Of a stretch of 64,000 nt of DNA, positions 33,421 to 44,902 are shown piece after piece (position 1 is the stretch's first letter; each line of letters opens with the position of its first letter). The stretch is taken from assembly GCA_035048815.1 (NCBI GenBank), contig JAUCBN010000023.1, positions 8,811,501-8,875,500 of the forward strand, given 5' to 3'. Below the pieces are notes generated by a model. It made no database searches, had not been told where the DNA came from, and saw only the letters and a list, made by a program, of their open reading frames with translations. The translations under genes and the position numbers were made by a program. The stretch comes from Abelmoschus esculentus. Taxonomy: Eukaryota > Streptophyta > Magnoliopsida > Malvales > Malvaceae.

Positions 33421-34560
33421 CCCCCAAACTCGAACTATTGCTTGTTCTCAAGCAATACAAACCTAACAATTAATTGTCAAGGCATCAAATCTTCAAAGAC
33501 ATGCTTTAAAGTTTAACTCCCAACGTCAAAACCAGGGCACAAAGTATGATCACCTTTAAATTTTTTGAAAAATAAAGAAATTTTCCAAAATCAAATTAAA
33601 ATGCTCATGACAAAGTGTGTGTAGTTGTGTACAAGTTAATTTTCAAGATTCTATGTGAAATAAAAGGTTTTAACAATAATTGTCTGGACATACTTTAAAT
33701 TTGATGGATAACTAATGATGAAATTTTTGCCATTGCACCTAATTGAAATAGCCTTTAATTTTAGGATTGCATTGAAAGAATCTAGATTTTTACTATGATG
33801 CTGAATTTTTTTTACATGGTTGTGACTTGTTGATTGATAGAGACTTTGTGATTTTAGGCTGTTAGAATTTTTGGCATTTAAGAATAAAATTTTAAAAAAA
33901 TGGATAAGCAATACCATTCTAGAGATGCCCAAAACTAGTTCTAGTTTGTGTGCATTGACGAATAACTAGAGGTGCCCAAAATGAGCTCTAGTTGATAAAA
34001 TTAAAGAAATTACTTAATTGGTAGAGGTGCTCAAAATTGACTCTAATAACATTAAAGATTAATTAGATCAAATTAAAATTATTGATAAATAATTTATACA
34101 ATCTATATTCAACAACTAATTATGAATGCAACTACCATGAATCAATTAAAGGTAAACACCTCCAAACTCGAGATGAGCATTGTACCCAATGCATGAAAAA
34201 ATAAAAATACAAATGAGTTAATTGAAAAGGTTTTCACCTTCAATTAGCAATTTTCTTGTTGCTTATGGATTTATCTTTCTCTCCTCTCGTGGTGGTTGTG
34301 CTGGTGGATTAGGTCCTATAGTGTGGCTTCTTCTTTATCTTGAGCAACATTTGCTTGAGCAAAGACAATTGTCTGGGCATGTGAAGTTGCGAGCATAACA
34401 TCACGGCGAATTGATCCAAAATGTCCATTATAATCACAATTTTCACTTGTCTGTCAAGAAAGACGAAAATAATATTGGTGAAGGTAGATGACAAAGATCA
34501 TTAATGGAAGGAAAGAATTTCGGCTAAAAATAAAGAGAAATAAATAGACAAAAATTAAGA
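33421..34560 (-). mobile_element. internal 3' remnant of the same element
   Basis: Non-coding sequence upstream (element sense) of the purine tract, with near-repeats 'agaggtgcccaaaatgagctctagttgata' and 'agaggtgctcaaaattgactcta'. Short frames show no gag or pol motif. The right boundary is uncertain. From 34560 to 35830 the DNA is AT-rich with nothing recognised. Confidence 0.4.
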
Positions 34561-36388
34561 TAACTTCTAGAGTTAATTATAGAATTAATCTCTTCAAAGT
34601 TTGACCCATATTAAAGTCTATCTAAATCTGAAAGCAAATCTCCCATGATTTTGATTTTCTTTCTTAAAAAGATAAATGTTAATAAAGCAAGACTTATTAA
34701 GTAATGAGAAGATAATCATTAATCTATATTTTTTTTAGTTTGAGATCATCTTTTAAAAGTAAAGTGTTGTTTGACTTATGTCTTTTATTTTGACTTTGTT
34801 AACTCTTATAATAAACAGTAATGTCTTTTATTTCGGGTACGGTACTGAATACAAACACATACGGGTACATCATTTTTAGCAGCACTCAAAAAGCATTTTG
34901 CACATCCCTCGTGCCAGGACTGGTTTAGTTTTGAATTTTATGAGAAGCTTATCTTGTAAAGGATGGTGTCAGGTTCCAAAACCCAACTTACATTCGACTA
35001 AAATGAAAACCAAATTAATTTAATAAGTAATTAATATAAGTCAATTTATTAATTAGATATAGATGATTAAAAATATTCATATCCATAATTGCACAAAACC
35101 AAATGAGTAAAATATATTATTCTTTATTCAACAATCTTTTCACTTCTATTTAATTCATTCAACTTTCAAAATTTTTTATTAAATAATTAAATTTACACAT
35201 TAGTTTTTTCACTAATAATATTTTATTATTTTTTTATATGACATAACATTTTTTATTTAATATAAAAAAATAAGTTATTCGTCGATCACCATTCGTCACC
35301 AATATTGATCCATAGATGGTGGTTGTTCGGTCTTATATTTTATCAATCACTTCTTTTCACTCTCTCAAGTCTAAATATGAACCTTATTTTGTCGAAAAGT
35401 ACTCCAAAATCATAAAAAAAATTAAAAGTGAGAAAACTACAAATATTTGTATTGTGATCGCGAGTTTTAGGTTGAATCAGCCAATGCAACTTAGGTCAAA
35501 CAACTACCAATTTTAAAGGTTGACAATGATAACAAACGGCGACGATTATTTTAAATATTTTAAAATTTTAATAATAATATAATATAGTTTTATTATTTAT
35601 TTTAAAATATACTTATAATTAATATTTAAAAAATTATTAAAAAAATAATAATAAAATAATCATAAATGGCCAAAAATATATAATGTATAAAATTCCATTA
35701 TTATATAAAAAACTTTGAAATTTGAATAATCAAAATAAGAGTAATAAGATTATTCAACGATGAGCCGTGTATTTTACCCATTGAAAATTTATACATAACA
35801 ATGTCCGGTGGGTGTTAAAGGCCATAACGGCAGGGTTTTAGAGGTTTTAGCCTTGTTTCCGGGTGTTGGAAAACTCCTTGTTTCTTTCCAGGTTTAGGGT
35901 TTTCAAGTTCTTTTTCTCTGTAGCCCAATTTCCCTGCATTTCCTCACATTTTTGTTTCCAGTTCGTTTATTCAATTCCCCTACTTCAAGAATTCTCGAAA
36001 ACAATTTCTCTGTAAACTCGTTTTGCATTCAAATTATCATCTGGGTATTCTTTGTTTACTCTTAGCCGAGCATTCATTGTTTACATTTCTCAAGCTTTTC
36101 AATTTGGATTCTTTTGATACTGGTAAGTTTCTGTTGTTTACTTTTGTTTTTCTCTTCAAGATACGCGCCTCGTTGTTTATTCAGATTGTTCAATTAATTG
36201 AAATCCAATCTGGGTTATTACTTTTGTTAGAAAAAGTTTGGATTTTGGTATAATTATTTGATAATTTGATTGTTATTCGTTTGAGATTGTGTTGTCTTGC
36301 ATCTTTGTTCAGTTTACTAATCAGTAGCATTGATCCGAATTCGAATTTGCAGTTGATTTAATTAAATGTTCATCAAATTGTTTTTGGG

Positions 36389-37771
36389 ATGGATCAGTCT
36401 GAATCTTCCTTGCCATTGGGATTTGGCCTGAATTTCCTAGTAATGATTGCCAATTCGAGTCACGTTCCGAGTTTGAATAACAACAACAATCATCTCCGTT
36501 CAAAAGACCTAAACATTTTGAGGATAAGCAATTGAATAATGTGCAATGCACTCCGGCGAATCCTACTAATCCCAGTATCTCCTTAAACCCGTCGATTAAT
36601 AAGGGAACCACTAATATTTTCTTCAAAACGAGCATGTGTGCGAAGTTTAGATTGGGTACTTGTAGGAACGGTGAAGGTTGCAACTTTGCTCACGGCATCA
36701 AGGATCTGCGTCAGCCTCCTCCGAATTGGCAAGAACTTGTTGGTGGTCGAGGAAGAACATCGTCCATCTGGGAGTTGGGATGATGATCAGAAGATTATCC
36801 ATCGGATGAAGCTTTGTGAGAAGTTTTATGATGGAGAGGAATGTCCTTATGGGGACCGTTGTAATTTTCTTCATGAAGATCCATCGAAATTCAGGGATGA
36901 TATGGGAAGGTTTATGGAGAGTTCAGTTATTAGTATTGGAACAACTGGTCTGCCTGCAATGCATGGAACTGTGTCTGACCAATCCGAAGTTAGTAGGCTG
37001 GTAAACAGCACCAGTTCAGATGCTTTTCGAGGAAATATGAGGCCTGTTTGTCCAGTGTATTGGATAACAAAGTGATGCACAAAGTAGGAGACAACAGGTC
37101 ATTGCCCCTTTGGTGAGAAATGTCACTTTGCTCATGGGCAAGCAGGTATATATCGTGTTAATGTTTTTGCTCGAATTCAATTCGTTGCATTATTTGCCAT
37201 GCAACTCTCTAGATTTGTTTTAAGATGGAATAATTTACAACATTAGCTGATATTTTGTTACAGAAATCTTAAAATTCATCTTCATTGGCATTGGCTTTTT
37301 AAATTTGATTTTAGAAGATATTTTTGTATTCGAAACAATAGACTATTGGCAGGATGCCATAGGTGTGAGTATGAAACAGACTTCGTTTCGTATAGCTTTT
37401 GAGTCATTATATTTCTTTGTTTCATATTACTTTGCACGAATTGAAGCAAATCTTTATCTTAATTTGACCTCTTTCTGTAATCAGAGTTGCAGAGTATGAA
37501 CGGACGTGTTGATGGTGACTTTGGGAATTCCAGTTCTGGTTCAACAAAAATTCACAACTTTCCTGCTAACGATCCACCTCCAGTGTCGTCGAGTGCCCCA
37601 TCTCTGGATGAAAAAGTCCAGGCTAAAAAATGTTTGTTCAAGTGGAAAGGACCGAGGAAAATCAACAGGATTTATGGGGATTGGCTCGATGATATGTCAT
37701 TGTCCAGTAATATGGGAACTAGTGAAAGATGTCAACTTATTTATAATTTTGTTAAAAAATGCATGTTGCAA
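36389..37771 (+). pseudogene. CCCH zinc-finger protein pseudogene
   Basis: It resembles plant nuclear CCCH proteins with three C-x8-C-x5-C-x3-H fingers. Finger 1 is CAKFRLGTCRNGEGCNFAH (36631-36690), preceded by NKGTTNIFFKTSM. Finger 2 is CEKFYDGEECPYGDRCNFLH, in another frame. Finger 3 (about 37076-37135) has a TAG (37085-37087) where W is expected; a TGA lies at 37073-37075 just before it. Frameshifts lie near 36490 and between 36750 and 36780. An intron 37146-37484 has normal GT/AG borders, and the next exon continues in frame (LQSMNGRVDGDFGN..) to KKCLFKWKGPRKINRIYGDW-like sequence. Leader-like sequence from 35830 and a possible 5'UTR intron after 36124 suggest it derives from a genomic copy, not a retrocopy. 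RNA-binding role of the family only; this copy is dead. Confidence 0.85.
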
Positions 37772-37876
37772 TGATTTTTCTAATGTTTTTGACATCACAT
37801 TTATGAAATATCTAAATTGAGTTTACTTGGCAGATGTATTTAACTAATTGAAGCTTATATTTATGTGTTTTTCCAG

Positions 37877-38604
37877 AAGATTCAAGTGCTGATGAACCTG
37901 GAAATTCCCTGAACATTCAAAGATTGGTGCAGAACATTGTTACCACTTCTTTATTGGTTGGGATTACGTTCTCATCATTATCAGGTCCTCGTGAGCAGCA
38001 GTAGGAGGTTAATTGGTTTCATCCCTTAATTTTCAAAACTTGTTAAACTGGTTCTTAATCCATTGACTACTTTTTATAAGGCACCACCTTGATGGTAATG
38101 TTTTTACGGCATGCTAAAGCTTTGAGATATCCTTTCATTGTTCTAGCTGTTACTAAACATGAAGTTAGATGAGTTGGTATATTGAAGGATATAGTTTATT
38201 GGCTCTCTGCACTTGTCTCTCCCCTGTAACCATGATAATCTTCATGGTTCTTGTTTCATTTGATTTTATTGCAACTTTTTGGACTTAGCCTGATCCCTTT
38301 ATATCTATATGTCACTTATGTTCAAGAAAGTAAGTATAATTCTCATTAAAAAAACAAATTCAATTAAATAAAGTGGGTGAAACCAAAACTGGTAACAGTC
38401 TGTTGAAGTTGATGCCTTTTGTGTGCATACTATACTGGAGAAAACATGGAACCTGTATTAGGTGGAAAAATTATGTCTTATGCTAGGTTTAAGCTTCTAT
38501 CTGATTCCGCATCCCTCAGAAAAAGAAATGTTTTGTTTTGTTTTTCCTCTCCCTTGCAACTGTTTTAATTTCCAATTCTTTTCTTTGAGTTGTTTGGTGT
38601 GTTC

Positions 38605-38635
<31 letters not shown>

Positions 38636-38797
38636 ACTATTAGAACCTGGCTTGGTGAAAAAAATTGTTGTTTCAAATAAATCAGTTGCAAAAGTATATG
38701 TAAGATGCTTACCGCGCAATGCAAATCAAACAATTGATGATGTTGTAGAAACTCCAACAAATGGTGCCCCTGCCCGAACAAAGACAAGTCAATACAA
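37877..38797 (+). pseudogene. mitochondrial FtsH protease, two N-terminal exons
   Basis: Two exon-like blocks match the N-terminal part of plant mitochondrial m-AAA FtsH (FTSH3/FTSH10 type). Exon one, 37877-38000, begins after TTTTTCCAG and encodes a transmembrane-like stretch ending SLSGPREQQ. Exon two, 38610-38797, begins after GTTCTTCAG and encodes ISFQEFKNKLLEPGLV, IVVSNKSVAKVYVR and a linker to SQY(K), with a GT donor at 38798. Exon phases do not join cleanly (the donor at 38001 looks one base short). No AAA or protease domain follows; the next sequence is a CACTA end. It sits downstream of the CCCH pseudogene on the same strand. Confidence 0.8.
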
Positions 38798-38989
38798 GTA
38801 TATTCCTTCCTATTTTGTTTTAGTTTTTAAGATAGATATAATTGGGGATGAGAGGTTTATATTCCATGTACTTTGTTAATCTTTTTAGTGAGCATGACCA
38901 AAGATCTACTAGTAAAGATTTTTTTAATGTAACATTTTATTGTATTTTCTTGAAATTATATTTTGGTTAATCAATTATTATATAATATA

Positions 38990-39473
38990 ATATTATTTAT
39001 ATTTTATTTTTTAGAATCATAATGTTATTAGTGGCGTTTGTAAAGCAAAATGACACTAAAGAAAATATTATTAGCGACGTTTGTAAATCAAAACGTCATT
39101 AAGGAATATGTTATAAGCATCGTTTGTAAATTAAAACGCCACTAAAGATCATATTATTAGCGGCGTTTGTAGATAAAAACGTAACTAAGGAACATGATAT
39201 ATGGGCGTTTGTAAATAAAAATGCACTAAAGAGCCTATTATTAGCGGTGACGTTTCTATCTACAAATGCCACTAAATAGCATGTTAGTAGCGGCGTTTTA
39301 TTTATAAACGCCACTATAAATCAAGACCTATTGTGGTATTTTTTACTATTGCGGCGCAGGTTTCAGTGACGTTTTTTCCGGTGTTTTTAAGCGCCAAAAA
39401 ATTTTTAGCGGCTCTAAAAAACACCGCTATAAGACTATAAAAATAACGTCAAAAAAACTATTTTGTTGTAGTG
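38990..39473. mobile_element. CACTA element terminal fragment
   Basis: Many inverted units of the type AGCGGCGTTTGTA..AAACGCCACTAA are followed by the terminus TTTTGTTGTAGTG at 39473 (reverse complement CACTACAACAAAA). This matches the right end of the full CACTA element at 53039. The partner terminus was not found to the left, so it is a deletion derivative or an orphan end. From 39474 to 39790 nothing is recognised. Confidence 0.75.
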
Positions 39474-39789
39474 AATGACTCTATTTTTTTCCTTCGTTAT
39501 CAGCAAAAGTAGAGCTATTATATATGTGGGATGAGTTACAACCACAACCAATATTGTTTTTTTTTTGGTTTAACCACTAGTTGACTAATCCATATTAAGA
39601 GATTCATTATGGGGATCACCTTTTTAACTTAGATTTTTTTTTCACAATGTCCAAATTTGGAACATTTATCTTAAGGGATCTAATGCACTATCTCAATAGA
39701 CCAACTAATTATTGAAGTATTTTTATACATAAAAATAAAAATAATATGGTATTCTTATAATTTATCCTTCTAATTTAAAAAAAATATAT

Positions 39790-40048
39790 ATATTTTACAC
39801 ACTCAAGTTGATATTCTGGTATTGTCATGATTATCAAGCACTAATAGGCAATAGCATGTTGCAATGAAAAATTCAAAAACATTTGCAGCTCATACTAAAT
39901 TTAAGTAATTCATAGATTATGTATAAGGAAACTAAAGCTTCCGTATCTACTAGATTACATTAATCCAGCAGTTAAGCTATGATATATTTGTAATCACTTA
40001 TTTCATTTTTCAGTTATAAAACCTATACAAGTTTCATTGGTGTAGTGT
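39790..40048 (-). other. 3' flank of MMP pseudogene 2, shared with the other copies
   Basis: Blocks 'gatattctggtattgtcatgattatcaagcactaataggcaa' and 'aatttaagtaattcatagattatg..aaggaaactaaagcttcc' recur at 58900-59270 and, inverted, at 31090-31230. Confidence 0.65.
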
Positions 40049-40908
40049 CTACTTTTTCTTGTACATAGCATTTAGACCATCTATGTCATCTTTGGTCAGA
40101 TTCCTTTTGATATCTTCTTTTTCAATATATGGTCACATGACAGCTGTTTGTATCCCGCTATAGTTAAGACCTAAAGTATGTCCTAATTCATGCACAACTA
40201 CTGATTCCAATGTCGACTTGGCTTTTGTTAGGATTGGTGGACCAAAAATAGTACGTATTGAAGTGAACCCTCCCATCTTCTAGATGAACAGCATGAGCAT
40301 ATGCCTGAGTTCCTGTCGATGGATCATAAAATGGATCATCCCGATGATTATTTGAGTAAAACCCCACGGTGATATCGCCGCTTTCTTTCTTTGTGAACTT
40401 GAAGCGAGAAACATATGTCCATGATTTTAATGCTCGAGCAAATACGGTACCCACTTTATTAACTGTAAATCCTTGGGAGAATTGGTAATAGAATATGAAA
40501 GGTCGAACTTGCTCCACTTATAGAATGAGGTGTTATAGTTAGAAACCAAGGGAGATACGCCTTGATTATCATGCATACCGCACCTAGGTGTCACCATTGC
40601 TTTGATTGTAGCATAGTCGATCTTGCATGTTACTTCGAGATAGAGAAATTTATGATATGCTTTCAAAACAGACTCCAAAAAATTATCAAAACGATTGTCG
40701 AGCATAAGCTTGACGCCATGGGGATAATAGCCATATCTCTTAAGATACTGCTTGACTTGATTAATCCCCTAGCAACATCTCCTTTCTGGATTTACTCAAG
40801 ATTTTGCAGTGAATCAAGTTTCATAGACTTAGACTTGATGACACAAAATTGCAGCACAAAGAGTAAAAGAAATGCTCCAAAGAACATCTGAGAAAGTTTA
40901 TCAGCAAT
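40049..40908 (-). pseudogene. matrix metalloproteinase pseudogene 2
   Basis: A full-length relative of the gene at 30125, inverted. The start codon is ATT (40906-40908). A TAA replaces a Gln codon just after the signal region (LQNLE-stop). One-base deletions cause frameshifts in the propeptide (before NQVKQYL) and at NSPKD/FTVN; a one-base insertion follows QVDI. The cysteine switch survives as PRCGMHD with His for Pro. The zinc motif reads HELGHTLGLNY: the third ligand His has become Tyr. A TGA follows the Met-turn Met. A TATA box is kept at 40972-40979. Clearly non-functional. Confidence 0.93.
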
Positions 40909-41470
40909 TGCAAACTATGATTAAATTATTGTTTTGATGTTTAGGTGTGTTTTGATTCTTTCTTTGACGCCTATTTATAACCGCATGGAACTTAGAAATT
41001 CACTTAAATATTTTGATGTGTTTCATTTAGGAAAATTATTCATTTACTCTCGTTGGACGATATAAATCCTACTTTAATTAGGGTTAGGTTAGATGAGGAT
41101 TAAGGTTATTTCATTATTTTTTGTTTAAAAATCTCATCATTTATTACTATTGATCTTAATCGTTTATTTACTATTATATTTATATGTCTAACTGTCTAAA
41201 AATTGTTGAAATTAAAAGTTTTATATGGAATGAGAGGATCATAGTTCTACTAATTGTATTAATATAATGTTAAATATATTTTTTTACAAAATTTTCATTT
41301 TAAGATAATAAGTTTAATTTTTAAAAAATGAAATGAGTTTGGTAATAAACATGTTACTTCGAGTATGTCCGGAGGGATTGTAGCAACTATTTAGCATTGT
41401 AGCAATACTTAAATAGAGTGACATTTTATTAATAAACACATAATTAAGAAACTTTGTACATCATTTAACA
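40909..41470 (-). other. promoter-side flank of MMP pseudogene 2
   Basis: The first ~260 bp match the upstream region of the intact gene (inverted): TATA box, 'aaatattttgatgtgtttc', 'attagggttaggttagatgagg' and 'aaaatctcatcatttattacta'. Beyond about 41200 it is AT-rich without features. Confidence 0.6.
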
Positions 41471-41499
41471 AATATTTAAGACAGGATTCGTGACCGACT

Positions 41500-42090
41500 A
41501 GACTATTGTTAGGGCCATAAAAGAACCAAACATTTAGTGAAACGTTCGACGAAAAGTTTATTTATTTATTAAACGAACGAATATAAACTAGATCTTTTTG
41601 TTCATTCAATTAAATGAACAAACACGAACAAAGGGTTTGTTCGTTCATTTATGTTTGTGAACGTCAGTTCATTCGTTAGGTTATGGTCATTCGTTTATGT
41701 TCATTTAAATTTATTCACATATATAAGAGTGTTTATTGTTCGGTTAAACCGAATTTACTGACCGAATGAAATTAAAATTTGTTAATCTATTAGATAATTT
41801 TAAGTTTCGTCTAATGATTAAGAGTTTTCTTAAATTTTAATTATCAATTAATTCTATTAATTAACTGAATTAATTGAAGAAACATAAAATATTAAATATT
41901 TAACACATCGTGTATGTTTGTTTGTGTTTATTTATCATGTTAATGAATGAATACGAACGAACACGAACAAGCTAAAGAAACGAACATAAATAAAAAAATT
42001 TATTTTCGTTTATATTTTTATTCATTCATTTGTTCAGTTAAAATTAAACGAAAAAACATGAACATACCCTCGTTCTTTTCGTTTACAGGA
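41500..42090. repeat. repeat rich in TTCGTT/AACGAA words
   Basis: 'aaacgaacgaatataaac', 'gttcgttcatttatgtttgtgaacg', 'aacgaacacgaacaagc' and 'tcgttcttttcgttta' occur in both orientations, giving an overall inverted layout. It looks like a non-autonomous hAT-type MITE, but ends were not resolved. Confidence 0.4.
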
Positions 42091-42179
42091 CTAACTATAG
42101 TGTAAGTTTTGATTAGCATTTAATTTTGAATTAAAATTTGAACAACTCCTTTCGCCTTTGTTTACTCAATTCATTTTAT

Positions 42180-42500
42180 ATTAATATTACGATTTCATGA
42201 CCACGTGTGTTTTACTATTTTTCAATCATGATTAATGATTTGATTGACTTTTTATTTTGTATAATTTTTGAAAAATGATTTTCTCTAAATTTTAAATTCA
42301 TATATTTTTATAAACCTTATGTTAACGTATCTCTTTCTTATCTTGCAAACAACATTGCTTGAACATGTATCATCGAGGGAAATAAATAACCTTATGTCAC
42401 TAGGACTGCTCAAAGTTAATGATATTTTGTCTCTTCAACTTGGTTGTAAGTATTTAGTTGTCACCTAAATTATAACACTCTAAATCCGACTTAAAAGTTA
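42180..42500 (+). repeat. dispersed repeat family, copy D
   Basis: Shares 'aatgatttgattgactttttattttgtataattttt', 'cttgaacatgtatcatcgag' and 'aataaccttatgtcactaggactgctcaaagttaatgat' with copies A-C. It runs directly into the tandem region at 42538. Confidence 0.65.
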
Positions 42501-42537
42501 TTGTCGTGATTATATGTCATTACTTAAATTGTAGTCG

Positions 42538-43070
42538 GTTGATTGTTTTAATTTTTAAAATTGAAGTTCCTGTTTACTTTTGAAATTCAAAATATGTTTT
42601 ATTTATTTTATTATGACCGAAGCTTTGAACTATAGTTTGGATTGGAAAATGATTTGAAAGTTTTGGGTTTGGTTTGGGCCTGGAAGCCCAAGTGTTACAT
42701 TCGAAATCGAGGGTGTTACAATAGTTGACCTGAATTATTTGATATTTTTAAAATTTTAAATATGTTTTATTTATTTTTATTATGTTGGATTGAAACAATG
42801 AATTTTCTTTTCGATTGGAAAATGGTTTGAAAGTTTTGAGTTTGGGTTGGGTCTGAATCCCTAGTATTACCTCCAGAACCGAGGATGTTATAATAGTTGA
42901 TTTGAACTAATATTGACTTGTTTGATATTTTTATTAACTCGGATTAAAATAATGAATTATCTTTCAGATTAAAAATGATTTAAAAGATTTGGGTTGGGGT
43001 TAGGTTTGAGGCCTAAGTATTGCATCCGGAACCGAAAGTGTTACAATAGTTAATCTGAACTTGTATAAAC
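42538..43070 (+). repeat. three degenerate tandem units of about 150-175 bp
   Basis: Each unit contains 'gattggaaaatg.tttgaaag.tttgggtt' and ends 'aagt.ttac.tccg.aaccga..gtgtta.aatagtt.a.ctgaa' (ends near 42715, 42887 and 43040). The phrase resembles the end of Del-type gypsy LTRs (..GGTGTTACA). Possibly a fragment of an LTR amplified by unequal exchange. Confidence 0.5.
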
Positions 43071-43600
43071 CTGCCAGATATTTACTTAACTTGTAAATAA
43101 GGGAGTTTATAATTTGATGATTTTGTAAATTTAAATTTTCGATATATGTAAACTATTAAGTGTCAATAATGTAAACTATTAACTTTTTAAATTAATTTAA
43201 AGTGTTAAATAATCTTTTAGTTTGTATATACATATATAATCAATTAAAAATATGAAAAAAGAAATGTTGATTTTATATATTCATTTCACACTACTAATTT
43301 AATTTTTTAAATAATGTTAGTAATAATTCAATATGTTTAGTGTTAACTAATTTAATATAAATGTTTTTTTATTAAATAAAGAATATATTCTCATACTGAA
43401 ATTCAAAATCATATAAGATAAGAGAATATGAACATTCATAACCAATAGATCCATTAGTGAATCTCATTCAATATAATTTATTTGTCTAGTTTAAAATCCT
43501 AAATTTGAACTAAATTAAAGTTTTAACTTTTATATTCATATCATCGTGTATACAATTATATATCTACATCTATATTAAAATTTTGTGCATAATTAAGATT

Positions 43601-43735
43601 TAAGTTTGTTTTCATGGTATTAGTGGCCAATCTTTGTTGGCATTGATGTTCTGGCCCGAAAGATGATTAAGAGTTAAGTTTGTTTTCATGGTATTGGTGT
43701 CCCATCCTTGTTAGCATTGATTTATACCCCATCAA
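43601..43735 (+). repeat. 74-bp tandem duplication
   Basis: 'taagtttgttttcatggtattagtg..aatctttgttggcattgat' repeats at 43675 with small changes. Around it (43070-43970) the DNA is AT-rich; the stretch 43855-43970 is a loose repeat of 'gatgacactc.atctctgaggtaa' that continues at 53592-53655 beyond the CACTA element. Confidence 0.6.
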
Positions 43736-43973
43736 CCAAGATTTCATTCTCTCATCTTTGGGAGCAATGGGCCTAGAACTTTGATCCTTCGAACTTATCT
43801 TTTAACTAAACCATGATGCCTTTTCTCAAAGGTAATTTGAAAATGCTTTATTTAAGAGGTAATTGATGATACTCTATCTCTGAGTAAAAATAGTGACACT
43901 AATCTCTGAGGTAAATGATGACACTCCATCTTGAAAGTTTGGTGACACAGATCTTTGAAATAATTGGTGGTAT

Positions 43974-44240
43974 TACTACACCAAACTTGTTCTTTAGCGG
44001 CATAAATAGCGGCGTTTTTGTAACAAACGCCACTAAGAATCATCTACTAGTGGCATTTTGTTTAAAAACGTCGCAACACTCAAGTAACAGTGGCGTTTTT
44101 GTTCAAAATGCCGCAATAACTTGAATACTTGTGGCGTTTTATTTACAAACGCCGCAAAAGGTTATATCTTTATGGCGTTTTTTATAAAAACGCTGCAATA
44201 GGTTTGACTATAGTGGCGTTTTCTTTTACAAACGCCGCAA
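43974..44240. repeat. 5' subterminal palindromic array of the CACTA element
   Basis: About six inverted units of the form GTGGCGTTTT(N)AAAACGCCGCAA, spaced 30-60 bp. In En/Spm elements such subterminal repeats bind the TNPA-type protein to bring the ends together. Confidence 0.8.
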
Positions 44241-44279
44241 TGTTTAAATTCTGATATTAGTCGATCGTTTTGGAGTCAC

Positions 44280-44902
44280 CCCTTTCCCCCAAATTATCAA
44301 AACCATTCTGAACCCTAACCATCGCATCCCTTCTACCAGGTTCGGCTAAACCACCTTCCACCGGCATCTTCCTTCCACTGGCGTCGTCCTTTCACCGGTG
44401 TCTTCCTTCCACCGACGTTTTTCTTCTATCCGCAGCCCTCCCTTCGTCCTTCTCCTCCCCTCTGATACTGCTGCTGTGAGCCTCTGATTTTGGCATTCGT
44501 TATATTGAATTATTTTAAGTCAGAATGCTTACATTCTTACTGTTGCTGTTCGTCCATCTATTTTTGCAGGGAATACTGCTGCTGCGAGTCTATTAGGTTA
44601 GGTCATTAATTTCCAGTCCCTGTGTTTTCTATGCTTACCTTCTTACTGTTCTTATTCCTCTTCACCCTTGTATCTGTTTCCCTTGTTTGCTGCTGACTTC
44701 TTACTGTTTCCTGATTCTAATGTCTGCATCTATTTTTGTAATGTATATATTCTGTTCCAACAAATGAATTAGTGAATTGGAAGGTAACTTGTCTGTGAGG
44801 ACTGGGTTTTATGTGATTATTATTGCAGCCCTTGCTGTAGCCATTTTCTGTGCATTTCATGATCAGTTTGTGGTTGTGTTTCTGCATTATTTTTGTATAT
44901 AG
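44280..44902 (+). other. CACTA 5' internal region
   Basis: A C/T-rich stretch with 'cttccaccgg' repeated three to four times (44340-44420), like a plant 5' leader, then non-coding sequence. It could be the promoter and leader of the gene tail that follows. Confidence 0.4.

Noticed and set aside
38652..38879. A stand-alone small gene starting MVKKIVVSNKSV
   Set aside because: It is the middle of an FtsH exon read on into the intron; the exon begins upstream at 38610.
40188..40705. A second functional MMP from two overlapping frames
   Set aside because: The frames overlap because of a frameshift; start codon, zinc ligand and reading frame are all broken.
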